Shown here piece by piece: positions 47,940 to 58,203 of a stretch of 64,000 nt of DNA. Source of the stretch: Bryobacterales bacterium (GTDB taxonomy: Bacteria > Acidobacteriota > Terriglobia > Bryobacterales > UBA6623); contig JAPPMG010000002.1 of NCBI GenBank assembly GCA_028819215.1, positions 111,007-175,006 of the forward strand. The letters are read 5' to 3'. Position numbers and translations under genes: made by a program. The notes below the pieces were generated by a model. The model had not been told where the DNA came from and made no database searches. It was given only the letters and a program-made list of their open reading frames with translations. Position 1 is the first letter of the stretch. Every line of letters starts with the position of its first letter.

Positions 47940-50606
47940 CTATCTGGCGGCAAACGACTCGGACCGCACCACCGCAACGATCAGGTCGCGGAAGCCGTCG
48001 CCTCGCTCCACCGCTGACTTGGCGATGCGCTCGGCGGAAAGCCGGTCTCCAAAGCTGAGTGGGCGGCCAGTGGCGTAGACCATCAGCTTTTCGGTCAAGC
48101 AGGTGGCAAAGACATCCAAGCGGGCCAGCAGGTACCGCTTCAAGTCCGTTACGTCCTCGAGCCTCGTCCCGTCACTCAAGACGCCGACAGAATCCACTGC
48201 CGGTCCTGGCAGAACACCCTTGCCGACCGTGGAATAGAATTCCTCGGTAAGGGCTGTTTGGCCGTCAGGCGGCTTGGTGTACAGCGGGTAGTGGTCCCTC
48301 CAGCGGCCGACTGGGTCGAAGCTCTCCAAGACCATGCCGAGCGGGTCAATCTCGTTGTGGCAGCTGGCACAAGTCGGATCTGACCGGTGGGCGGCCAACT
48401 GATCCCGTATCGAAGTCGCGCCGCTGGTATCGGTGGCGATCGCTGGCACGTTGGCGGGCGGCTCCGGGGGCGGCGCTCCGAAGACATTCTCAAGCAACCA
48501 CACTCCGCGCAGGACGGGCTGTGTGTCGACGCCGTTGGCCGTCGCCATCATGACCGCGCCGAGTCCCAGGACCCCGCCGTGCCTGCCTCCGCGCTCGAAC
48601 GTGACGCGACGCATTTCGTTGCCCTCGAGCTCGCCGCCGTAAATCTTGTTCAGGCGGGCGTTGCGGTAGCTAAAGTCCGGGTCGATGAACGTCTCCAGCG
48701 GCAGGTTCTCATGCAGGATCTCGGCGAAGAACATTTCCGTCTCATCGATCAGCGCCCGACGGTCGGGATCGTAGAACCTCAGCAGGCGAGGATCGGGCAT
48801 GATGCCTTCGAGCAATCGCGTGGACAGCCACTGGCCAGTGAAACTGCGCACGAAATTGTCGTTCAGCTTGGTGGCAAGCAAGCGGTCAACCTGTTCCGCC
48901 AGCACTTGCGAGTCTGACAGCCGACCCTCCGCCGCGATTCGGAACAGCTCGTCGTCGGGGGGGTGCGAAGTCAAGAAAAAGCTGAGCCGAGTCGCCAGAT
49001 CGAAATCGTCGAATTCGTCGGCTCGCAGTCCCCGGTAGAGAAACAGCGGCGACACCAATGCGCGCCGCACCGCTAGGTGCAAGCCATCCTCCACGCGACC
49101 GCCAGGAGTCGTCGCGACGTGGCCCTCCGCGATGTCGGCATACGTGCGGACCTGCTCGTCGCTGGCGGGACGTCGAAACACGCGCGGGAGGAACCGCCTC
49201 AGCACGTTCTCGATGCGCTCGCGATCGGCCAGGCCAGGCCGCTCCGGTCCCAAGAACCGCTCACTGCGAGCCCGGCGAGCCCGCGTCTCGTCGTCTTCGA
49301 CAAGCCGCAAGGGGCCAACCACCTCGAAACCCGACAGATCAATGGCTGGGCCGTAGCGCTCGAGCTCTTCGTGAACAAACGCCTTGATCCAGTTATGCGG
49401 GCCGCTGCCCAAGCCACCGCCCCAGTCTTCCGGCAGCTTGTCCAGCCTTGGATCCTGCAAGTCGAGCGTCCCGCTCTCCATCAGCGCCTTGGTCGCCTCG
49501 TAGACCTGAACTTGGGTGGTCCCTCGCGATCCTCCGCCGTACTGCAACATGGCGGCATAGTAGAGCCGATCCCGCTTCAGGCGGTCGGCCAGGAACGCGG
49601 GCGAATAATCCCTGCGCGGCGGATCTGAATAGGCTGGGCCGTTTTCCCAGCGCACGCCGAAGAGATCTCCCGCAAAGAGCTCAACCTCGGCAACGAGGCG
49701 CTGTGGCTGCTCGCGCCCCGGCAAGACCTCGAATTCGGCGAGCTTGCGGAGCTCGCCGAACGGCGCATAGTAGCCGTCGATCTTGGGACGTGCATATAGA
49801 CCGACGCGGGCTGGCTCGCTTCTCGGCGCGTAGAACATGCTGTCGCTCTCGAAGACCCTGGCATGGAGAACGATTCGATACACGCCGCTCTGAGTCGCCT
49901 CCCACCGCGAAGGCCATGCGGCGGCGCTGGCCATGTTCCTAGACGAAACGATCCGGAAACGAGGGCCCTCCACGGAGCGGCCAGCACTGGAATCGAACGC
50001 GGTGGACGAGAGCTCGTAAGTCTTGGCATCGGCCTTATACGAGCCGCTGTCAGGCGGCAGCAACTCGTCGGCGATACGAGTCGCTAGCTCCAAGTACTGG
50101 GCCATGACCGGCGGCGACAGGATCAGTCCCGAGCCGACGTTGTCGAAGCCGTGGGACGAGTCATCCGCCGGGAACGAATGCGGCAAGGCGAAGTCGGAGA
50201 TCCCGAACAGGTCACGAATCGAGTTCTCGTACTCGGCGCGATTCAGCCGACGGGGCACGCCGCCACCAACCCCCGAGTGGGCCAGCAACCGGCCCTTCAG
50301 CCACTCCACCATTCGCCCGCGCTCCTGTGCAGTCGGCTGGCTCGCACCGATAGGCGGCATCTTTGCGGAGGAAAGCGCCTCGAACACCCTCTCCCACTGA
50401 GCGACAGCTTCACGGCTAGTCCAGTCGGTATCGGGGGGCGACAGATCGACGGCTGCTTGGGCTTGGTCGCCGGTATGGCAGGCTACGCAGTTGCGGGCCA
50501 AGAATTCGCTGGCCGGGCGCGGCAGGGACTCGGCCGAACCGCCCGCCGACAGGAGCAGTGTTCCGCCAGCGAGCAGGAGTCCCCGTCTTGACACGGCGAG
50601 CCTCAC
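47940..50606 (-). CDS. DUF1592/DUF1588/DUF1585/DUF1587 multidomain protein with cytochrome c-like heme motif
   Basis: 888 aa; NCVACHTGDQAQAAVDL; RRLNRAEYENSIRDLFGI; DDFDLATRLSFFLTSHPPDDEL; TCASCHNEIDPLGMVLESFDPVGRWRD. Confidence 0.93.
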   Translation of the reverse strand: MRLAVSRRGLLLAGGTLLLSAGGSAESLPRPASEFLARNCVACHTGDQAQAAVDLSPPDTDWTSREAVAQWERVFEALSSAKMPPIGASQPTAQERGRMVEWLKGRLLAHSGVGGGVPRRLNRAEYENSIRDLFGISDFALPHSFPADDSSHGFDNVGSGLILSPPVMAQYLELATRIADELLPPDSGSYKADAKTYELSSTAFDSSAGRSVEGPRFRIVSSRNMASAAAWPSRWEATQSGVYRIVLHARVFESDSMFYAPRSEPARVGLYARPKIDGYYAPFGELRKLAEFEVLPGREQPQRLVAEVELFAGDLFGVRWENGPAYSDPPRRDYSPAFLADRLKRDRLYYAAMLQYGGGSRGTTQVQVYEATKALMESGTLDLQDPRLDKLPEDWGGGLGSGPHNWIKAFVHEELERYGPAIDLSGFEVVGPLRLVEDDETRARRARSERFLGPERPGLADRERIENVLRRFLPRVFRRPASDEQVRTYADIAEGHVATTPGGRVEDGLHLAVRRALVSPLFLYRGLRADEFDDFDLATRLSFFLTSHPPDDELFRIAAEGRLSDSQVLAEQVDRLLATKLNDNFVRSFTGQWLSTRLLEGIMPDPRLLRFYDPDRRALIDETEMFFAEILHENLPLETFIDPDFSYRNARLNKIYGGELEGNEMRRVTFERGGRHGGVLGLGAVMMATANGVDTQPVLRGVWLLENVFGAPPPEPPANVPAIATDTSGATSIRDQLAAHRSDPTCASCHNEIDPLGMVLESFDPVGRWRDHYPLYTKPPDGQTALTEEFYSTVGKGVLPGPAVDSVGVLSDGTRLEDVTDLKRYLLARLDVFATCLTEKLMVYATGRPLSFGDRLSAERIAKSAVERGDGFRDLIVAVVRSESFAAR

Positions 50607-51868
50607 GTCAGGTGCTCGCTCAGTCCGCTGCGGGCATTGGCAAAGCTGTCGGCTTCCATCCCGAACCCCTGCATGAGCGTGATAAACAGATCTCCCAACA
50701 GGCGCGGCGCCGGCGCGTCACGCTCGTATTTCCGGTGCCATCCGTGGCGGAACCCGCCGCCGGCCAACACGGTCGGCAGGTTGCTGTTGTCGTGCGTGTT
50801 GGCATCGCCCATGCCGCTGCCGAATACCACTGCTGACGTGTCAAGCAGCGGCCGACCGTCGGCATCCGTGGCAGCCCGGAGCTTCTCCAAGAACCCCTTG
50901 AAGCGCTTCACATGCTCGACCCCGACCAAGTTGTAGTCGGCGATCCGAACCGGATCGTTGCCATGGTGGGAGAGCCCGTGATAGCCGGCGCTCAGATTGC
51001 GCCCGCCGATGTTGAAGACCTGGCTCCAACCCGGGATGAGGAACGTGAGCACTCGCGTTGAGTCGGTAGTGAGTGCCAGCGCCATCAGATCGTACATGAT
51101 CGACTCGCACTCCAAGGCCAGATTCGGCGAAACCGGATCGAATTCGGGCAGTGGGTATTCCACTTTGGCCACGGGCCGGTCCAGCCACAGCTGCTGCTTG
51201 CGCAAGCGCTTTTCGACATCTCGCACGGCGGAGAAGTACTCGCCCAGCTTTTCCCGGTCGGACCGCGTCACGCTGCGCTCTAGGGCTCTTGCCTCGGACA
51301 CTGCGCCGTCCAACACGCTGCGATTGGATGCCAGCACGTATTCCATACGGGCGCTGTCAGCACCCGACCGGAACAGCGTCTGGTACAGCACGCTGGGCCG
51401 ACCGATCATGGGCAGAGCCACGCCCTCCTTGGTGAAGCTCATCCGGGCCTCGCCGGGCGGATTCCCGCATGTGACCTGCAGAGAGTCCAATCGGGTTTGA
51501 TGGCCGACGTGCTCGGCGACCAACTGATCGACCGAGATGCTCCCGGACGCCGATCCGCTCAGCCACGCTTTCCAGCCGTGGTGGCCGTTCCGGCCACGGT
51601 GGTCAAGACCGGAGAACACGGTCATCTCGCTACGGAACGAGGCGGCGGGCTCCAAGACTTCGGAAATCTGGTAATCGACCCCGACCTGTTCCGGGAAAAA
51701 GTGCTTCTGGTGGAAACCTAGGTAGGTGCCGATACAGACCAGCCTCTGAAGCGGTGGTTCATCGGCACGCGTGCCGAAAGCGGGACGCGGAGAGAGTGAC
51801 TCCAGCATGGGGAGGGCGATGCTTGCCCCCATGCCCTGCAAGAAGCTGCGACGATCCTGCCTTTGCAC
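50603..51868 (-). CDS. DUF1552 protein with twin-arginine-like signal
   Basis: MQRQDRRSFLQGMGASIALPMLESL; FSGLDHRGRNGHHGWKAWLSG; GYHGLSHHGNDP; VVFGSGMGDANTHDNSNLPTVLAGG. 4-nt overlap with the DUF1592 gene. Confidence 0.93.
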   Translation of the reverse strand: MQRQDRRSFLQGMGASIALPMLESLSPRPAFGTRADEPPLQRLVCIGTYLGFHQKHFFPEQVGVDYQISEVLEPAASFRSEMTVFSGLDHRGRNGHHGWKAWLSGSASGSISVDQLVAEHVGHQTRLDSLQVTCGNPPGEARMSFTKEGVALPMIGRPSVLYQTLFRSGADSARMEYVLASNRSVLDGAVSEARALERSVTRSDREKLGEYFSAVRDVEKRLRKQQLWLDRPVAKVEYPLPEFDPVSPNLALECESIMYDLMALALTTDSTRVLTFLIPGWSQVFNIGGRNLSAGYHGLSHHGNDPVRIADYNLVGVEHVKRFKGFLEKLRAATDADGRPLLDTSAVVFGSGMGDANTHDNSNLPTVLAGGGFRHGWHRKYERDAPAPRLLGDLFITLMQGFGMEADSFANARSGLSEHLT

Positions 51869-52054
51869 GCCATTGCAATCATAGCGCCGAATTCGGCCGG
51901 CGGGCCGTATCGAAGACTGCCAGCTCGCAACGTGGAGGAGGAATGGGCTGGCTGGCCTGTTTGGTGACGCGGAGAGGCGTTGCCTCTCTGCCGCGACTGG
52001 CGTCGCTCGTTCCTTTCCTGCTAGCAGACTTCGATTTGGCCCCGCCGGCCGAGT

Positions 52055-52960
52055 TCAGTGCTGCTTGCCCAACAGGTGAGTGTCAAACCACTCCCCGGCC
52101 CAGCGGCCCATGTCCGGCGCTTGTTCGGCTCCCGGAAAGCCAGGACCGTGGCCAGCGCCGCTCACCTTGATCAGATCCGTCTTGACGCCCGTCTCCGCCA
52201 ACCGCTCCCGGAAGCGCTCCGAGAGGGCGTACGGGACGATGTCGTCTCGGTCACCGTGAACCAGCAGCAACGGCGGATCGTCCTCCGTGACGTGCGTGAT
52301 CGGCGAAGCTTCACGGGCGATCCGCATCTCGCGGGAGCTTGGATCGGCACCGGGGCGCAAACGGATGCCCAGCAACAGCGAGGAAGCCCCGCTAGCGGTC
52401 GCGCTGGCGACGAAATCCGAGGGTGTCGCCCTGGCAACGACGCACTGTACCTTGGCGCTGACGCGATCAATCTCGCTCTCGGCCTGAGTATCGCCCTGCC
52501 CAGGCAGCACGCCGAGCATGCTCACCAAGTGACCGCCAGAAGAGCCTCCAATGGCACCGATTCGGTCAGGATCGATTCCGAATCTCCCAGCATGGAACCG
52601 GACGAAGCGCACAGCCCGCTGCACATCCTCTACCGGAGCCGGGTACTGGAATCGCGGAGTGGCGCGATGATTCACCGTGAAGACGGTGTAGCCACGCTGC
52701 ACTAAGGGCAGAGCTTCGATCCGGACGTGACCCGCTTCCTTCAACGGACGCGCATCCAAGCCCAGCGGGGCGCTCCACCCACTGCCTGACACATGAATGA
52801 GCCCTATACCGTTCGGCTGCTCCGGATAGTGGATGTCCATCAGCAGGGCAAGGCCCGAGTACATGCCATAAACCACATTCCGGTCCACGCGCGACTCGGC
52901 CAGCGATCCAGACGCAAACAACGCAACAGCAAGGGCAAACTTGATCGCCGCTGTTCGCAC
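52055..52960 (-). CDS. Secreted alpha/beta hydrolase
   Basis: RIGAIGGSSGGHLVSMLG (nucleophile elbow GxSxG), VEDVQRAVRFVRFHAGRFGIDPDR, PPLLLVHGDRDDIVPYALSERF, SGAGHGPGF. Confidence 0.9.
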   Translation of the reverse strand: MRTAAIKFALAVALFASGSLAESRVDRNVVYGMYSGLALLMDIHYPEQPNGIGLIHVSGSGWSAPLGLDARPLKEAGHVRIEALPLVQRGYTVFTVNHRATPRFQYPAPVEDVQRAVRFVRFHAGRFGIDPDRIGAIGGSSGGHLVSMLGVLPGQGDTQAESEIDRVSAKVQCVVARATPSDFVASATASGASSLLLGIRLRPGADPSSREMRIAREASPITHVTEDDPPLLLVHGDRDDIVPYALSERFRERLAETGVKTDLIKVSGAGHGPGFPGAEQAPDMGRWAGEWFDTHLLGKQH

Positions 52961-53295
52961 GGTTATCGGCAGCCTGCTGCAGCGGACGCCAGCCCTGTTA
53001 GTTCGGCGGCCAGATAGATTCGAGGGCCGAGGGCAGTCCCTGACGCATCCACAGGATGACGCGCCTCAACGAATGAAGCGGGCGGAATCCACCGTGGGCG
53101 ATGGCGAGGTGGCCAAGGACGATGAACGAACCAAGGCCAAAGGAGGTGATCCGCCATCGCCCAACGGTTTGACTATAGCCCATCCCCGCGACGATTGCAG
53201 CGGAGAGCGGCCCAACTGCGTATCAGTCGTTTAGCCGGACCCGGCCGTTACAGATCGCTGTATATTGTTGGCAGGCCAAAGGAGCCCGAGCCCGT

Positions 53296-54312
53296 ATGAA
53301 AGTCTCACTCGCAACCCTGTTTTCGATGTTGGCGCTGACGCTGCAAGCCGCCGACCTGAAGGTGGTCGTAATCGGCCAGTCGCCAGATCTTGTTGCCGGG
53401 CTGCGCGCCGGCAGCCCGGAAAATGTCACCATCTCGCACGTGACGAACCGGGGCAGTGGAGATGCCAACCTGCTTCGAGAGGCTGCCGACGCCGACGCCA
53501 TCATCGGCAATCCGACGCTTGCAGTGGTCCAAGCCGCGAAGCAGCTGAAGTGGGTTCAGATCACCAGTGCCGGAGTCAAGCCCTACCTGTATCCGGAACT
53601 CGTCGAGAGCGATGTGGTCATGACCAACGCGCAAACGCTCTCTTCGGCTGCGATCGCCGACCACGGCTTCGCCATGCTACTGGCACTGACGCGCAAGCTG
53701 AACCACTTCATCCCTGACCGGACGAACGAGACGTGGAAGGGCGGCAATTACGGCCTAGTCGAACTGGAGGGAATGACTGCGCTTGTCATCGGTACCGGCG
53801 GCATCGGATCCAACGTGGCACGCCGCGCCAAGGGATTCGGCATGCGAGTGATCGGCGTGGACCCGGAAGAGTTCCCGCCGCGGACGAGCTTCGACCAGAT
53901 GGTCTTTCCCGACCGACTGGACTCCGTCATCCCAGAAGCAGACGCCATCTTCGTGTGCGCGCCTCACACGACGGACAGCCAGGGCATGCTCGGCCCGGCG
54001 CAGTTCGATCTCATGAAGCGCGGCAGCTATTTCATCGCCCTCTCGCGCGGCAAGCTCTATGACATGGGCGCCTTGGTCAAGGCACTCGATAGCCAGCATC
54101 TTGCCGGCGCGGGCGTTGACGTGACGGATCCGGAGCCGCTGCCGCCAGGCCATCCCCTGTGGAAGTTCGACAACGCGGTCATCACGCCTCACATTGCGAC
54201 GCAGGGCCTGCTCGGCACCACGCTGCGTCATGAGATCTACAAAGACAACATCGCGCGCTTTGCCGCTGGCGAGCGCCTCCGCAACGTTGTTGACATGCGC
54301 AAGGAGTACTAG
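53296..54312 (+). CDS. D-2-hydroxyacid dehydrogenase with N-terminal signal peptide
   Basis: MKVSLATLFSMLALTLQAADLKVVVIGQ; ALVIGTGGIGSNVARRAKGFGMRVIGVDP; GVDVTDPEPLPPGHPLWKFDNAVITPHIA. Confidence 0.88.
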   Translation: MKVSLATLFSMLALTLQAADLKVVVIGQSPDLVAGLRAGSPENVTISHVTNRGSGDANLLREAADADAIIGNPTLAVVQAAKQLKWVQITSAGVKPYLYPELVESDVVMTNAQTLSSAAIADHGFAMLLALTRKLNHFIPDRTNETWKGGNYGLVELEGMTALVIGTGGIGSNVARRAKGFGMRVIGVDPEEFPPRTSFDQMVFPDRLDSVIPEADAIFVCAPHTTDSQGMLGPAQFDLMKRGSYFIALSRGKLYDMGALVKALDSQHLAGAGVDVTDPEPLPPGHPLWKFDNAVITPHIATQGLLGTTLRHEIYKDNIARFAAGERLRNVVDMRKEY

Positions 54313-54373
54313 AGCGCTATCTTTCGGGGAACTCCCCTGGCACAGCTGCTGCGGACGGCAGTGCAGTTGCGGT

Positions 54374-55174
54374 TCACGGCTGATGACTCTCCGCCGAAAC
54401 CTGCACGGTCAGGCCGTTGACGTCCTTGAAGTACGTGCGGTCCTCGCGTCGCACGGAGTCAATTCCGTGCCGGGCTAGCTTCTCCCGCACGACGTCCGGG
54501 TCATAGTCCTCGACGGAGAAGCAGAAGTGATCGGCACCGCCGCCCTGGCGGCGCTGGAACAAGGCGAGGAAGTTCGGACCCAGCCCGAGGAAGGCGTTGC
54601 TGGCGGTCCTGCTGATTACGTTCAGCCCCATCAGCGCTTGGTACCACTCGACCGAGCGCCCCACGTCGGTCACCCTGATGGCGACGTGATTGACGTCGAC
54701 CCCATGCAGGATCGAATCCGGCCGGGGATCCTTGCGGTACGCCTCGGCTACTTGATCCTCGCGGCGCATTGTCTCGGAAAGATGGTTCTGAGTGCCGTCG
54801 GGATCGAGGCAGGCCCAAATGTTGGGAGCCCGCTCGAACGGCTCGTAGCCATGCCGCTCGAGAATCGCGCCCACGCCTGCTTCGTCTAGCCCGTCGACGC
54901 CGGGCGAGAAGTGGTTCAAGCCGGCTTCATCACCTTGGAAGAGCGCGAGATAGTTGCGCTTGAGCCCGCGCATCTGCCCGCGGCTGCCCATGTCCTGAAT
55001 GATGCGCGTGCCAAGCACCCGCGCATAGAAATCTGCCGCACTCGTCACATCCGGCACTGTCAGCGAGATGTGATTCAGCGAGGTAGCGTGGAACAGTCCC
55101 TCAACAGCCTTGAGTCTGCTGGCAAAGGCCAAACCGCCAGCCGAGGCGAACCATTCCCTCCGTGTCGTCTGCAT
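54374..55174 (-). CDS. Two-domain VOC (glyoxalase/dioxygenase superfamily) protein with signal-like N-terminus
   Basis: MQTTRREWFASAGGLAFASRLKAVEG; LNHISLTVPDVTSAADFYARVLG and VNHVAIRVTDVGRSVEWYQALMG: two VOC repeats. Confidence 0.88.
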   Translation of the reverse strand: MQTTRREWFASAGGLAFASRLKAVEGLFHATSLNHISLTVPDVTSAADFYARVLGTRIIQDMGSRGQMRGLKRNYLALFQGDEAGLNHFSPGVDGLDEAGVGAILERHGYEPFERAPNIWACLDPDGTQNHLSETMRREDQVAEAYRKDPRPDSILHGVDVNHVAIRVTDVGRSVEWYQALMGLNVISRTASNAFLGLGPNFLALFQRRQGGGADHFCFSVEDYDPDVVREKLARHGIDSVRREDRTYFKDVNGLTVQVSAESHQP

Positions 55175-55266
55175 GCCAACCCTCCGTTCGCGACCAGTCT
55201 AACGCCGAATGCCTGAACAGTACTGGAATTTCCTTGCTGCGGATCTCGGCTAAGATTGACGCCATC

Positions 55267-56601
55267 ATGCCGAGGAACTTCAGGCTCGTGGCGCTGCTCG
55301 CCATTCTGTGGACGGAGCTTCCGGCGCAAGATCGTCCCAACTTCGTCGTCATCCTGAGCGACGACCAGAGCTGGGTTGGCTCGTCCGCAGCGATGGACCC
55401 GGCAGACCCTCGGTCGGGAAGCGACTACTTCCAGACTCCCGCTCTGGAGCGCTTGGCCCGACGGGGCATGACATTCACGGATGGATACGCGCCAGCCCCA
55501 TTCTGCTGCCCGACCAGGCGGAGCCTGCAGGTGGGCCAGACGCCGGCGCGGCACCTATATCAGCAAGACCAGCTGAACTGGCCGAAGGTGTACCGCCAGC
55601 AACTCAATATACCCAAGCTGCTCAAGGGCGCGGACGCGCGATACAAGCTCGCCCACTTTGGCAAGTGGGACCACCGCTTCGACAGGCCCCTGCCCGAGGA
55701 GATGGGCTACGACTTCAGCGACGGGGACACAGGCAACGGCACCGGGGGCGGCAAGGGCTCCGGCGGACCGGCACCGTCCGACGACCCGAAGCTGATTGAC
55801 CACATCACCGGCCGCGCATGCCGTTTCCTTGAGGACCAAGCGGGGACCGGAGGACCGTTCTACCTCCAGATCTCACACTATGCCGTGCATCTGGACATCT
55901 TCTATCGCCAAGCGACCTTCGATCTCGTACAGCCTTGGAAGGCCGGCAAGAAGCACTATTTCCCGCCGTTCGCAGCCATGACGGCGGATATGGACGCCTC
56001 GATCGGGAAGGTGCTAGACAAGATCGACGAACTGGGCCTGGACCGCAACACGTACATATTCTTCCTCTCGGACAATGGCGGGCGGGCGACTCTTCCCGGT
56101 GCAGGCGATCCACCGGTGCCGAGAAACCACCCCCTGCGTGGTGCCAAGGGGTCGATGTACGAGGGCGGCATTCGAGTTCCCTTCCTCGCGGCTGGTCCCG
56201 GGATCAAGCCTGGGAGCGTGAATCGCACGCCCGTAACGGGGCTAGACATCCTGCCGACGCTGGCGGACCTATCCGGGTATAGCGAAGGCCTTCCCGCGGC
56301 GGTGGACGGTGGCACACTCCGCGACGTGCTTCACGGCGGGACCGCTGTTTCCAGACAGCGCGACTTCCTAGTCTTCCACCAATCCGTCAGCCGCCGGGCT
56401 CAGAGCGCGATCCGCCAAGGAAGTTGGAAGTTGGTCAAGACGTGGGCGCGGAACGAAGTCGAGCTGTTCGATCTGGACGCGGATATCGGAGAGGCGAATG
56501 ACCTCGCCCGCGAAAGACCGGCGATTGCCGGCAAGCTGCATCAAGAACTAGTGGGATTCCTTTCCGACGTCGGAGCGGAAACACGCAAGACCGAGAACTA
56601 G
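55267..56601 (+). CDS. Sulfatase (C-type), secreted
   Basis: MPRNFRLVALLAILWTELPAQDRPNFVVILSDDQSW; active site APFCCPTRRSLQVGQ (CxPTR); FLSDNGGRATLPG. Confidence 0.92.
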   Translation: MPRNFRLVALLAILWTELPAQDRPNFVVILSDDQSWVGSSAAMDPADPRSGSDYFQTPALERLARRGMTFTDGYAPAPFCCPTRRSLQVGQTPARHLYQQDQLNWPKVYRQQLNIPKLLKGADARYKLAHFGKWDHRFDRPLPEEMGYDFSDGDTGNGTGGGKGSGGPAPSDDPKLIDHITGRACRFLEDQAGTGGPFYLQISHYAVHLDIFYRQATFDLVQPWKAGKKHYFPPFAAMTADMDASIGKVLDKIDELGLDRNTYIFFLSDNGGRATLPGAGDPPVPRNHPLRGAKGSMYEGGIRVPFLAAGPGIKPGSVNRTPVTGLDILPTLADLSGYSEGLPAAVDGGTLRDVLHGGTAVSRQRDFLVFHQSVSRRAQSAIRQGSWKLVKTWARNEVELFDLDADIGEANDLARERPAIAGKLHQELVGFLSDVGAETRKTEN

Positions 56602-56784
56602 GCGGCAGCCCGGGCACTGACCGCGACAGGGATTCCCCCCAAGCACAGGGTCGGATGACGATCCCTTTGCAATTCCGGAGCGGTGCCGCGGACTCGACGG
56701 ACCCACGCCGATGGCTGGACCGCTGCGTTCGCTACCTGCGCGAGCAGTTCGCATTCGAGACGCTATGCGGTGTCGAACAGCGAA

Positions 56785-58203
56785 CTAACGCCAATTGAAT
56801 CGGATCGGTTCAGCGTTAACCGTCGGGAGCAAGGACCGCAAACGTGCCTTGAGGTCGGTGTACTCGGGTAAGAGCGCTAGGTTGTGCCACTCGTGCGGGT
56901 CGACGCGGTGGTCATAGAGCTCCTCGTCCCCGTTTTCGTAGCGGATGTAGCGGTAATGACGAGTCCGCACCGAGTGATTGCCGAACTGATATGTCGTGAT
57001 CGCGTGGTGGGGCCAATCCGATTCCGCGTTCTCAAGTAGCGGCCGCAGGCTATGACCCTGCAAGTGACCGGGAGGGTCCAGGCCGGCAAGATCGGCAAGG
57101 GTCGGATAGAGATCCACCGTCGACACCGGTGCTGACGACCGGGTCCCTGGCGTGGTGATTCCCGGCGCGACCACGATCAGCGGAACGTGAGTCGAATCTT
57201 CCCAGAGCGTGTATTTGCGCCACTGGCTCTTCTCGCCCAAGTGATATCCGTGATCGGAGAAGAGCACGACGACCGTGTTCTCGGCGCGGCCGCTCGTATC
57301 CAATGCGTCGAGCAGCCGACCCACCATCGCGTCGGCGAAACTGATGCTCGCCAAGTACGCTTGCACGCCTCGCTCCCAGTTGCCGCTGTCAAGGATCCAC
57401 TGGTGCACCCTCTGGTTCGAGGCGTAGCGATCCGACCCCGGCACATCTTCCAGATCGTCAGGCAAGGTCGCAGGGAGCTCGATTCGATCGATCGGATGCA
57501 TGTCAAAGTAGGACTGCGGAACGTACCAAGGAATGTGCGGCCTGTAGATTCCGACTCCGAGGAACAGGGGCTTGTCGCGATTCTCCCGGAGCTGCCCGCT
57601 CGCCCACGCAACGACCTGGCCGTCACCCATAGCGGAATCCTCTGCGGTCACGGGTGCCCAATCGAAGAACCCGCTAATGAACCCTGGATTCTTGTTGACG
57701 GGGCGCCCCAACGGCCGAATCTCGTCTGGAAGCTGCCGGTTCGGAGCCGGATAGTAGTCATCGAATCCTTCCTTGGGGAGCAGGCCGTAGAACTGGAGCG
57801 GATTCACCGTCGCCGCGTGAAACAGTTTTCCGCCCCCTAGAGTGCGATAGCCGTTCCATTGGAAGAACAGAGGCAACACGGGTTTGCCTTGCAGTGCCGG
57901 AGCCTCCCTCCAGTCCTGACGATTGAGGTATACCCCGAAGGAGGATGTCAGCATTCCGCTCATCAGCGATGCTCGTGAAGGATTGCAAAGTGGCGCCGTA
58001 ACGTGCGCGTTCGCAAACGTCATCCCACGTCTGGCAAGACGGTCGATATTGGGCGTCTTTGCCTGGGGATGTCCCCCGAGCGGACCGACCCAGTCGTTGA
58101 GATCATCGACAGCGATCAGGAGAATGTCCGGGCTGGCGCCTGCTGCCTGCATGGCAGCTAACAGGCACATGGCGAGAGCTAGGGACAGCTTGGGTATGGT
58201 CAC
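56785..58203 (-). CDS. Sulfatase (C-type), iduronate-2-sulfatase-like, secreted
   Basis: MTIPKLSLALAMCLLAAMQAAGASPDILLIAVDDLNDWVGPLGGHPQAKTPNIDRLARRG; active site APLCNPSRASLMSGM; LFSDHGYHLGEKSQWRKYTLWE. Confidence 0.93.
   Translation of the reverse strand: MTIPKLSLALAMCLLAAMQAAGASPDILLIAVDDLNDWVGPLGGHPQAKTPNIDRLARRGMTFANAHVTAPLCNPSRASLMSGMLTSSFGVYLNRQDWREAPALQGKPVLPLFFQWNGYRTLGGGKLFHAATVNPLQFYGLLPKEGFDDYYPAPNRQLPDEIRPLGRPVNKNPGFISGFFDWAPVTAEDSAMGDGQVVAWASGQLRENRDKPLFLGVGIYRPHIPWYVPQSYFDMHPIDRIELPATLPDDLEDVPGSDRYASNQRVHQWILDSGNWERGVQAYLASISFADAMVGRLLDALDTSGRAENTVVVLFSDHGYHLGEKSQWRKYTLWEDSTHVPLIVVAPGITTPGTRSSAPVSTVDLYPTLADLAGLDPPGHLQGHSLRPLLENAESDWPHHAITTYQFGNHSVRTRHYRYIRYENGDEELYDHRVDPHEWHNLALLPEYTDLKARLRSLLPTVNAEPIRFNWR

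Noticed and set aside
52998-53183. 61 aa minus-strand ORF upstream of the alpha/beta hydrolase gene
   Set aside because: One hydrophobic patch but no recognisable family and several overlapping alternative frames; insufficient support.
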